From positions 806,001 through 870,000 of the forward strand of contig QANY01003970.1 of NCBI GenBank assembly GCA_003255025.1: a stretch of DNA of 64,000 nt, given 5' to 3'. Each line of letters starts with the position of its first letter. The stretch's first letter is position 1. The notes under the pieces were generated by a model. The model made no database searches. It was not told the DNA's origin and saw only the letters and a program-made list of their open reading frames with translations. The position numbers and the translations under genes were made by a program. Below are positions 22,801 through 32,323 of this stretch, in pieces. This DNA is from Datisca glomerata. Lineage: Eukaryota; Streptophyta; Magnoliopsida; Cucurbitales; Datiscaceae.

Positions 22801-24039
22801 TGCAGAGATTCTGGTGTAGGTGAATCTAGAAGTGGATCCATGAATTTACAGAATTCCTCTAACTGAGTCTCGTATCTGTTACATAAAGATTTAGTTAGAT
22901 TTCCAGAGAAAAATCAAGTCATTCTATGTTTTAATCTAGGAAAATAATTCATTGACTGAGTGAATATAAAGGAAAATGTAAAGTTAACCCCCAGAAGAAA
23001 AAAAAAACATTGGAGTCTACAGCCTAGAAAATACATACTAAAATCCATTATAACCGATTTACTTGGACCATTTTGCAGATTCTATATACTCTTGTCAACA
23101 ATGGTATTTCCTATTTATTTGACCATATTCTCTGTCTGGAAGGAAGTAATTCCCAAGCTCAAGGGCAAATCGGATGAGCAGGCTTTATGTCCTCAGGTAA
23201 ACTCTTATTTTTTTATGTGATAATTTAGTAAACCTAATCATTGATATCAGCATAATGGATAAGTTGTTTTCTCTCCTTATAAAGATCAAGCAACTAAATT
23301 CGAATTAAGATAAACATTGGTCAGCTTCTGCACCTAACATTACATTTCTGTCATTTCACAGCAAAACTATGGTAATTTGTAATCATATATCTCCTTCAGT
23401 CTGGAAACTCCGTTCTCCAGATATTCATTTCCGTATGAACGAAACAAAAAAAAAGTAAAATGAAAGTGAAGATAAAGTATGACTCTTAGGAAGATTTTGA
23501 CAAAAGCAACAAGACCTGGTATAAGCTTCTGCATCTTGCTTGGAGAACTTCGAAATTTCTGAATAATTTAGGTCCTTATCAGGTCCTAGAAGAAGATATC
23601 GTCCGTCCAAACAAGGAGTGAAGGACGACGGATTCCTCCTCAGCAGTCTTAATCCATGCCTCGCTAACTCTAGTTCCCTGACCCAATAAACAAGTTCCAT
23701 TAATCGCTCAAGTTAATTAAATAACTTTAAAAACTTGAGGATATGCTTAGAAGTTACAAATGGAGAAATGTGGACCAACTTTATGACAGATGGGCGGAGG
23801 AGGCTCTGAAGATAGCTACAGCGAGAGAACTTGAAGCCTGGAATGATCTCTTCAGTCACGGCGGCTCCACCGATCAGGTGACGCCGCTCGAGTACTGCGA
23901 CAGAGAGACCACCGCGTGCTAGATAGGCTGCAGCTGTGAGGCCGTTGTGGCCGCCACCGATAACCAGCGCGTCCCATTTCTTATCCTTGAGCGAGCTCGT
24001 AGCGCTATAGGTGCTGCTGCTGAAGCTCCTCCGCAACAT
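16894..24039 (-). CDS. PYROXD2: PYROXD2-type FAD/NAD(P)-dependent oxidoreductase
   Basis: Sixteen exons on the minus strand: 24039-23780, 23677-23516, 22875-22696, 22497-22440, 22080-22030, 21478-21396, 20415-20328, 20135-20094, 20002-19928, 19804-19736, 19337-19216, 18653-18541, 18145-18066, 17884-17764, 17245-17179 and 17029-16894. They sum to 1707 bp, 568 aa, the usual family length. Residues 22-50 form a Rossmann FAD-binding motif with GGGHNG at 28-33, preceded by an Arg/Ser-rich stretch that may target an organelle. Other blocks are [55 protein letters not shown] and the C-terminal [19 protein letters not shown] flavin motif. The family is related to phytoene desaturase/isomerase flavoproteins; its substrate is not established. 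MLRRSF at 24039 was chosen as start because it matches the family; an in-frame ATG at 24066 would add nine residues. A MULE-like element lies 82 bp upstream. Confidence 0.95.
17404..17571. mobile_element. MITE with long imperfect TIRs, copy 2
   Basis: The right end reversed reads GTAATTATAGACTGATCAAG followed by TTATAAAC, matching the ends of the element at 659-838. The shared internal sequence includes ATTGACGTGTCA beside the inverted repeat. The left end is more diverged. It lies in the intron between exons 14 and 15 of PYROXD2. Confidence 0.6.
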
Positions 24040-24121
24040 CGCCAGTGTTTTTCCCTCTCTCTGCAAATTGATTGGAACGGGAAGTGGAAGTTCACTGTTC
24101 CAGTGAGCGAGTACTCCACTA

Positions 24122-25508
24122 GAAAGATTATACCCTTCCCTGCAATTGACCTGATTATATTTGAACTCTCACCTACATTCCATTCAAATTTTGTTTTCAC
24201 ATTGTCATTCTTATACACTAACTCACAATCTTTGTTTTCATCTTTCATCATCTCTTCTTTCCTAAAAACTCATTTTTTTCTAAAGCTAAATATAACAAAA
24301 TGAGTTTTGTTAATTTTTATGAATTTTGTTAATATTTATTAATTTTAATAGATTTTATTAATTTTGATGGGTTTTGTTAAGTTTGAGAGAGAATGTAGAG
24401 AGAGAAAGACATAACGTAAAGCGTAGAGAGATAGAGAGAGAACATTGAGAAAAAGAGAGGGGTACACGACGTCAGTGCGTCAATCGTGTGGTCTACATGA
24501 TAGCTACACGATGCTTGCGTACTCATTGTGTAGTCTATACAATTGTCACACCATGTATGTATGTACCCATCATGTACACTACACATGTAATATATTTAAT
24601 TTTATATATTTATTTAAATATTAATAAATTAGAGGTTGAGTGTTCAATAATAATGAATTGACATTTGACTTGATATTGTGTAAGCATATTGAGGGAATAA
24701 TGAAGAAAATGTAAGTGAATGGTGGGTCATGGGTACACGATCGTCGTGTACTCATCATGTTTTGTACACGATCGTCATATACCCATCGTGTACACTACAC
24801 ATGTAATATATTTAATTTTATATATTTATTTAAATATAAATAAATATGGTAGTTGATTGTTGAATAATAATGAATCGACATTTGATTTGATATTGTGTAA
24901 GAAAAGTATTTGGGGAAAGTAAAGAAAAAGTAAGTGGATGGTGGGTCATGGGTATACGATGGCTACACGATCGTCATGTAGTTATCATGTACATTACACG
25001 ATGGGTACGCGGGCATCGTGTAGACTACACGATATGTACACGGGCGTCGTGTACCCCATTTCTCTCGGTGTTCTCTCTCTTTCTCAATGTTATCTCTCCC
25101 TCTCTACTCTCTACGTTCTGTCTTTCTCTCTCTCTCTCAAAATTAACAAGACTCACAAAAAAATACAAAACCAAAATTAACAAACTTACAAAAATTAACA
25201 AAACCCATTAAAATTAACAAATGTTATCAAAATCCACAAAAATTAACATAAACCATTAAAATAACAAAATCCATTTTGTTGTGTTTAGTTCTAGAGAAAA
25301 TGAGTTTCTAGGAGAGAGAGAGAGAGAGAGAGATGAATATGAAAGATGAAGAGAGCGAGTGTGAGCCGGTGTGTAAGAAGGACAATGGGAGAAAAAGAAA
25401 AAAAGTAAAGGGAATGTGGATACGTGATTAAGATAAGTAAAAATTGAGTCAATAGATATAATTTTGTAAGAATTTTTATCAAATAGTATAGCTTAACAAA
25501 AAAATCCA
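24122..25508. mobile_element. MULE-like non-autonomous TIR element, copy 2
   Basis: Candidate 9-bp target duplications A(C/T)TCCACTA lie at 24113-24121 and 25509-25517. The right end reversed (GGATTTTTTTGTTAAGC, then CAATTTTTACTTATC) matches the TIR of the element at 5919-7724; the left TIR is strongly diverged. The core carries the same modules as copy 1 in the opposite orientation: AAATAAATATATAAAATTAA blocks, TGATTTGATATTGTGTAAG, and alternating CATCGTGTA/TACACGATG motifs at 24465-25050. A (GA)n run lies at 25313-25334. There is no transposase. It abuts the 5' end of the PYROXD2 gene. Confidence 0.62.
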
Positions 25509-25517
25509 TTCCACTAA

Positions 25518-26202
25518 TTACACGAAAACAATCTATTACTTATTAGATTATTACTAAACAACTTTTGTCATTACAGAATTTCTTAGAGAGAAATATTGTC
25601 CGAGAGATGATTGCATTCGTGTCTTTTAATTTTATCATTATGTGTATTATAGCTTATAAGAATAAGAATGAGTATTGTACTTTTTCTTTTCTTTTTTTAT
25701 TTAACTGTTAGTGTTTCGGTCAGCTTATGCGCACGTCTACTAGTGGATTCCCAACCGATCTTAAGGCCGCTCTTCACATCAGTCCGGTACATTTACAAGT
25801 TATGAAACTTTAAGAATGTTACTCACAAAGAGCCCAAACGCTGGTTGATAAGGAGAGAGAACACCTCCCATTACAAACTAGACTAACTCATTGTGGGTGA
25901 ATACTGAAACTTTTCAGTATTTCGTGCCAGCACTACTACAGGTTAATGACATACGTGGTTCTACTTAAATAACACAGGTATATATATAATATTATAAAGT
26001 TTTTGAATGGTCATTTATGATGTTTATTATCATATCATAATCGTAATAAAGATGACAATGCTAGAAACTAATGAAAAAGATTTATCTTACAACGCCTGCG
26101 CGGTAACTATCATCATCAAGGAAGGTGGAGGAGAAAAATTAACGGATGAACAATTAAGAAAGAAATAAATAATAATTTTAAGACGTATCTTTTTTTTTAA
26201 TG
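25518..26202. other. Intergenic region without recognised gene
   Basis: AT-rich sequence. No ORF with recognisable similarity and no RNA gene were seen. Confidence 0.5.
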
Positions 26203-26219
26203 AAATTTGACATTTTTAT

Positions 26220-26402
26220 ATAAAGTGGGTATTCAGGGGCGTGACGGGGTCAAGCACTCCCACGGGCCGTGAGACACGACGTGGTAAAGTCTCAATGGCC
26301 TTAAAGAAATGGTTGCTAGGTATAAGTTTCGAATCTAGAACTCTTTGCATTACCGCATATGTCTTAGCCCCACCCAACCACTAGGCCAATTTTTCAGATT
26401 TA
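26220..26402 (-). mobile_element. tRNA-derived SINE with target duplications
   Basis: Read on the minus strand, the element starts near TTGGCCTAGTGGTTGGGTGG (box A) and has a box-B-like AGATTCGAAACT about 40 bp later, the layout of a tRNA-derived SINE. Direct repeats AAATTT(G/A)ACATTTTTAT lie at 26203-26219 and 26403-26419 and match at 16 of 17 positions, as expected of LINE-driven insertion. The body is 183 bp. A diverged copy of the head is in VPS39 intron 7. Confidence 0.82.
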
Positions 26403-26625
26403 AAATTTAACATTTTTATTAAGTAAAATATTAAATTACCCTTTTTATTTGAAAATGTTTATTTTGAACTCAGAATATAGTAATTCATGATCTAGTCGAA
26501 ATATTACATTAAACTCTAATAAATGCAGAGTTTGATATCAAATACCACTATGATATAAAGGAAATTATTACTAAACCATAATTTAGTAGGGTAACATAAA
26601 TTTTTATTTTTCTAAAAAAAGTAAC

Positions 26626-27016
26626 TGAGCATGAGTGAAACCTTTGTCGAGCCGCGTGTAGAAAGGAGAATCAATCAAAAGAGAATGTGAAGAGTGCCAT
26701 CGTGGCAGAATAGGAAAAGAAGAATCAAGACCGTAAGTACGATCCAACAATTGAAGTTGATTTAGTAGTTAAAGCTAATGCACATTATTCTAGGAGAATA
26801 TTCTGCAATCCCACAAATAGAGTGATAATCTCGCAGATACGGGGATATGTTTTCATAAATCGTGGAAATTCAGTTCTGGAAGATTCTTAATTAAATTCTT
26901 TAAAAGTCTATGAATAGAGGCCAACTATAAGCATTCTCGTTCAATATAAACCAAGTAATTTTCGTCTATTGCATTGTTCTTATATTTTATTTGTTTGCTT
27001 TTTTAGCGTGTGAGCA
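26626..27016 (+). repeat. 5' LTR of the Tat-lineage element
   Basis: Starts TGAGCATGAGTGAAACC. Shared with the 3' LTR over its length, including AGTTAAAGCTAATGCACATT and CTATTGCAT(T/C)GTT. It ends near TGTGAGCA at 27016, which is uncertain. Confidence 0.8.
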
Positions 27017-27119
27017 AAAATCATTTACATTTTGGTGCTTTCAAAGAGAGTGAGGAGAAAATCTCAAGAAAAAACCCTTCCGGTGCAAGAGTAGTGTTGA
27101 GACCCCGTTCGGAGAAACA

Positions 27120-27430
27120 TTAGAGCACTCCATCTCATTTACTCTTAATGCCTCGAATAATGAAGTAGAATATGAAGCCTTGATAGCGGGAGTCTCCTTG
27201 CTATGGGAATTGTAGGTAATTGATGTAGAATATTCTGTGATTCAGTGTTAATCGTGAAATAGGATACGAGATAATGCATGGCAACTGAAAAGCTACCGGA
27301 TTCGTTAGATCTTGAGAGCGGAAAACGGGTACGCAAATGCTTTAGCAAACTTGGGGTTTTCATTGTAATTCTCGCGCAAGAGAAATGTACCAGTGAAATT
27401 TCTCGAGAAGCCAAGTATTTTATCCCTGCT
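27120..27430 (+). pseudogene. RNase H remnant of gypsy pol
   Basis: The plus strand encodes LTLNASNNEVEYEALIAG, the conserved RNase H block of plant gypsy pol (archaeal-like RNase H of Tat elements). It is followed by an in-frame stop and a frame interrupted several times, ending around RAENGYANALANLGV. It is clearly inactive and is the only pol domain recognised in the element. Confidence 0.75.
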
Positions 27431-27609
27431 GAAGGAAGTGCCAGATGTGGAAGTTGAAAAGGAACAAAGCTAGCAAGATAACATAATTCACTACTTAATA
27501 GATGGAGTGTTACCTGATAATAAACTTCATGCGAGAAAAATCCAACAATAAAGCAAGGTACTGCTTGATTGATGGATCATTATATAAAAGATCTTTTTAG
27601 GTCTGTATT

Positions 27610-28030
27610 TGAAGTGTTTGAGGGAAAAGGAAACCTCTTTGAAATGTGAAAAATGAGATCGACGGTCTTTTAGCTTAAACCCTTGAGAGCGGGGGAACCT
27701 TCTTTCATAAAGATGAAAAATGAGGTTGGCGGTCCTCTGGCCTAAACCCTTGAGAGCGGGAAAAATATTCTCTCAGAAATATGGAAAACGAAGTTGGCGG
27801 TCCTTTGGCCTAAGCCCTTGAGAGCGGGAAAAACCTTCTCTCAGAAACATGGTAAGCGAGGTCGACGGTCCTTTTGCCTAAGCCATTGAGATTAGGAAAA
27901 ACCTTCTCCTCATAAATGTGAAAAGCAAAGACAATGGTCATTTGGCCTAAGCACTTGAGAGCGGGAAAAACTTTATCTAAAAAATGTGGAAAATAAACAT
28001 GATCATTTTGCTTAAGTCTTTCAGAACGGA
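27610..28030 (+). repeat. 68-bp tandem repeats, about six copies
   Basis: The unit contains GGCGGTCCTTTGGCCTAAGC, then CTTGAGAGCGGGAAAAACCT and a link near TCTCAGAAA. The TTGAGAG core recurs at about 27683, 27750, 27819, 27887 and 27955, a spacing of 67-69 bp. It corresponds to the hypervariable 3' region of Tat retrotransposons, known as a source of new satellites. Confidence 0.9.
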
Positions 28031-29352
28031 CAAGTCATAAAGCTTTAAACAAAACAAGCAAAAGCCAAAGTCCACGAAATTGGATAACTAAAAAACGAGA
28101 GCACGTTTTCCAAAGTAGAACAAAGGACACCAGCCTCTTGAGAAAAATACTAAAAGGTAGAAATTGAAGTCCCTATGAACGGATCACAAAGAAAGCATAC
28201 ATGCCAACAAAGTCAAACACTGTAAGCGGAATTCCCTTTAAAATTTTGTAGCTTCATGAGTTTTAAATTAAATTATTACAAGTTCTTCTAATTGTAAGAC
28301 TTTCGAATACCCAGAAGAATTGGCAAAGAGTAAGTTCTCATTGATTGAAGATGGAAGTACAAAAGCCATGTTCAAAGCTAAAAGAAAAAGAGAAAAGGAA
28401 GAAAAGAAGCAATAATTTGACGAAGTGTTAAAAACATCATCATTAATAATAACTGAAAATTACAAAATGATCTTGACAAAAGAAAAATGCAAGAAGGTAC
28501 GCGAAAGGAAATGTACAAGTTACAAAAGAAGCATAGAAAAAACTAAGTCTTCCCCTCAGGAGCAATATCATCAACTGAATCTGAAGTGTGGGCTGCAGTG
28601 GCTTCTGCAGCAGGAACATAAGCATTGACGACAATGTCTTCTGTGGAAGCATTTACCTCAGCTTGGACCTCTAGGGGATCTTCGGGAGGAACTTGGGGAG
28701 AAACTTTAGCAAGCCTATCTCTATTGCTAACATAGTCGACAATTTTCTTGGCCTTGTCAAACAGGGCTTGAAAAACGTCTTCAGTCTGACTCTCTCTCAA
28801 CAACTGTCAGCTTCTCCTCTATAGCCTTCAACTTATCTTCAAACTCGACCACATACTTCTCCGCAGCCTCCAAGGACTCCCTATCCATCTTCAAGGAGTT
28901 GACATCCTTCAAGTGTTCATTGGCCGTCGCAGCTGCATCCTAAGCAAGCCTCCCCACAGTGCCTTGAAGATTGGCCTCGCTCTTCTTCAGGCATTCATTT
29001 CCAGCAGTGAAATCAGGCACCTTCTTGCTTTATCCAAATATCTCATGCTCGAAAGAGAGGTAATACTCTTGGAGAGCATTACGGTGAACGACAGCCTGAA
29101 AAGACAAAGTGTGAAGCATCAGTAAATGTAAAGTGCAAAAAAGGAAAAAAGTAAAGAATCAAAATAATAATGTCATTCATACCTTCATCAGGTCATGTAT
29201 TAGAGAGTAGGGTTGATTCCCTACGGTCATGTCGCAGGCAGTCTCCATGTCCACGTCAGACTGGATCTCGCGGAGCACTATGTGTGCAGAACGAGGATCA
29301 CTGAAAAACTTAAAGAGGAAGGGATTGGGGGAGTGTCTGCAAAACGCCTCAA

Positions 29353-29652
29353 TAGGAGTGTGCATAATTTTTACGAACCGAACGAACCAAATCGAATCGA
29401 GCCGAATCGGTTCGATCGGTTCTTTTTCTATGGTAATTGGAATCGGTTTGGTTAATTTAAGTAATCGAACTTTTGGTTTGATTATATTTTACAATAAACA
29501 CGTACTCGGTTTGAACCGATTACAACCATCTTTTAACATTCATATATAAATTAGACATAAATTATTAAAAACTTAATAAATTAGACACAAATTAGACATA
29601 TCTTATTAAAAATTAGTTATAATTATGAATTAGACACACACACACACACACG

Positions 29653-29697
<45 letters not shown>

Positions 29698-29933
29698 TAT
29701 GTTGAATGTTGATATTTTCAATTGAATGATTTTTGCTATCTTTCTAAAAATTCTATAATTGTAGCCGAACCGGTTACAAGTAATCAAACCTAACAGATTA
29801 CTTCGGTTTCATTCGATTCGGTTCTTTTGGTTACAACGGCTTGGCTCGATTTGATATTTTAGGTAACCAGTGAATTCAATCCGATTACAAAAATTTCTCA
29901 CTAGCCGACCGACCCGAACCATGCACACCCCTA
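29353..29933. mobile_element. hAT-like GAACCGAA element nested in the Tat antisense ORF, copy 2
   Basis: Starts TAGGAGTGTGCAT and ends ATGCACACCCCTA, an inverted repeat of about 13 bp. The flanks C(G/A)CCTCAA at 29345-29352 and 29934-29941 are an 8-bp target duplication with one mismatch. CGAACCGAAC-type motifs fill the ends. Removing it rejoins the antisense reading frame between ISLPYR-type and AFCRHSPNPF sequence, so it is younger than the host element. A (CA)n(TA)n microsatellite lies at about 29636-29692. Confidence 0.78.
29636..29692. repeat. Compound (CA)n-(TA)n microsatellite
   Basis: About 15 CA units, with one CG interruption, run into about 13 TA units inside the nested hAT-like element. 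Confidence 0.95.
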
Positions 29934-31780
29934 CACCTCAATCTCTATAAGGAAGGCTAATCAGGAATGGATTCCCTTTATTTTGATTGCGGAGGAAGTG
30001 GAGGAGAACTTGAGAGCTCCAGAAGATCCTCTTCCTGGGAAACATTAGTATGTGGGACTTCGGGAGTAGGAGCAGAAGTCATAACGGGAGCGGGATGAGG
30101 AACGAAAGCTGTTTGATAAGAGCTTGGTGTGTCCCACCTCGGATGAACGTTCCTTTCATCCTCAACTGTCCTAATAATGTTGCTACGAAGATGCCTCGAC
30201 ATGTCAACACTAGTAGCAAACCTTCAGAGTAGGGTCTCTCTTTCTTCGTCTTCCCGCTCAGGCTGAGAAGAAGTGGAAGTGCTGGAAGCAGAAATAGTGG
30301 GAACAGGATGAAAGGGAGGGATGGAAATAACTATTGGGAGCTTAGGAGAAGATGGTTGAACAGACGTTGAGGCAACGAGAGCCGCAGCTAGAACAAAAGC
30401 AAAGTTGACCTCTCTCCATGGATCGAGAAGATCAGTCGAGTCCCGTTCTCGGCAATTGTAAGTAGAGTTGAGTTTTCCATCAGAAGCCTTAGATGAATAG
30501 GACTTTTTGTTTCTCTTGTGATCTATAAGAATGAGAGAATCCGTTAGTAAGTAAAAGATGGAAAAAGAAATTAAAGGAAGATCGAGGAACCGAAGTTCCG
30601 ACAACTTATTAAAAATTACCTGTTTTTTTGGGAATTGTTCTGCGACCATCATCGCTTCAGTTCTCGCCGATCAAGATGGTATCTCGTTCCCAGCCTTTGT
30701 CTCTTTTTTGGGATCACAATTATCAACTTCCCTCTTTGGTCAGATGGTCGAGGGGCAATGTAATAACTCTCATCTCGACCCTTGACTATGTATCAATGAT
30801 GGAGTTCATTAATTCCTAAATCTAAGTTATATCTCCTATTCATGGCTTCGAAGCCAAGAAGAACCCTATATGAGCTAAGGGTAAATTTAGACGGGGCTAA
30901 ATCGATAGTATGAAAGAACTCTTACAGAAAGGGAGAAAAAAGAAGTTTAAGACCTAAGGCAATGTACATCAAACTCAAAGTAATTTGGTAGGGAGCTCTA
31001 CATGGCATTCTCGTGGCATTACTCTCTCCTAGGCCACAAATGACGTCCGGGGGAAAGACATCCTGATGAGAGGCTATAAATCGGTCAAGCTCGGCTTGGG
31101 TCTTAACAAAGGGAACGAGAGGTTTGAACTGGGTACCATCACCTTCCTTCCATCACTCAGAAACCCACAAAGGAGAAATTTCCAGAGAAGGAGGAAGAAG
31201 ATTAGAACTTACGGATAGCAAGAATCGAAGGTGAGGAAGAAATGAAATGAGGAAACCTTAAATAAGCAGCAAACTCGAAAGGAAAATGAAAAACATTTCA
31301 TAAGTCTTGAAAACGGGTAAGGGAAAGGACATTTTGTAGGTGCTTGATGGCAATGAGGCGTGACTGACAGGATGATGGAACAAACCATCATCTGCACAGA
31401 TGAATGAAAGAATGACAGTTGAAAAAGAGGGAGGATGTGTCTCGTCTAATAAAAATCTTTGAAATGTGCGTTGTACGTTCCCAATAAAAGTGATTGGGAA
31501 TGGGAAGACGTAGCGACAGATAAAAATGATGAGAAGCCGCTTTGTGTACCTTCGAGGAAAATGTCAGTATGAAAAGGAAACGAAGCGGCGAGCAAAAACG
31601 ATACGGGCCTTTCCTACTTATTTCATTAATCATTATCTTTGTGTGATGTTTGCAGATTCGAACAAATGAAAAAAAGGCAAAAAATCCAATCAATCAAACC
31701 CTATCGAAACGTACGTGAACAACTAAATACCATCATTACGCCACAACAAATGAAACTTCGTTGAGTGTAATGAGGGCAAA

Positions 31781-32174
31781 TGAGTAGGAGTGAAACCTCT
31801 ATCAAGCCACGTGTAGAAAGGAGAACTAATCAAAAGAGAAAATGAAAACTGCCATCGTGGTAGAATAAGAAAAGAAATATCAAGACCGCATGCGCGATCC
31901 AACGGTTGAAGTTGATTAGTTAAAGCTAATGCACATTATTTTATGAGAATATTCTATAATCCCATGACTGGAGTGATAATCTCACATATACAAAAATATT
32001 TTTCCATAAATCATGAAAATCCCGTTTTGGATGATTTTTGACTAAATTTTATAAAAACCTGTAAATAGAAACTGATTACAGCCATTCTCACTCAATACAA
32101 ACCAATCAAATTTCATCTATTGCATCGTTATTGTATTTTATCTCTTTGGTAGGTTCGCTTTTCGGTGGACGGCA
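31781..32174 (+). repeat. 3' LTR of the Tat-lineage element
   Basis: Starts TGAGTAGGAGTGAAACC and is collinear with the 5' LTR. Its end is 150 bp upstream of the Maf start codon, in the same orientation, so it lies in the expected Maf promoter region. Confidence 0.8.
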
Positions 32175-32323
32175 ATTTCTAAAAGGCGGGAGGTAAAGAA
32201 AAGAAGGAAAGAAGATTTAAGCCAAAAACATTTCCTTACTCTTGTTGCGGTGCATGCTGCTCAGGACCCACTCGAAGTCACCTTATCCGCGCATCTCCAA
32301 GATAGCAGGAGCGATTCGGAGTG

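Larger units (their letters stand above)
28543..31160 (-). pseudogene. Antisense ORF of the Tat element (putative plant transposon protein), broken
   Basis: Read on the minus strand, opposite to the LTR and RNase H sense. The N-terminal part near 31138-30960 reads FKPLVPFVKTQAELDRFIAS and VFPPDVICGLGES, then decays through frameshifts. A Pro/Ser-rich middle lies at 30570-29980. A conserved C-terminal block at 29365-29177 (HIVLREIQSDVDMETACDM) leads to a charged, coiled-coil-like tail ending at 28543. The pattern matches antisense ORFs of Tat elements, whose function is unknown. Several frameshifts and stops, plus the nested element at 29353-29933, disable it. Confidence 0.65.
26626..32174 (+). 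mobile_element. Degenerate Tat-lineage Ty3/gypsy LTR retrotransposon
   Basis: Two direct LTRs of about 390 bp, roughly 85% identical by eye, bound a 4.8-kb interior. In plus orientation the order is 5' LTR, TTTTGGTGCTTTC primer-site-like region, a remnant of pol (RNase H only), about six 68-bp tandem repeats, a long antisense ORF, and 3' LTR. A repeat-rich 3' region and an antisense ORF are hallmarks of the Tat lineage (Retand/Grande-like). Gag, protease, integrase and most reverse transcriptase are missing, so it is non-autonomous. A hAT-like element is nested at 29353-29933. No clear 5-bp target duplication was found, and LTR ends are uncertain by about 20 bp. Confidence 0.8.

Noticed and set aside
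23947..24303. 118-codon plus-strand ORF over the PYROXD2 first exon
   Set aside because: It is the antisense shadow of PYROXD2 exon 1 and its 5' flank.
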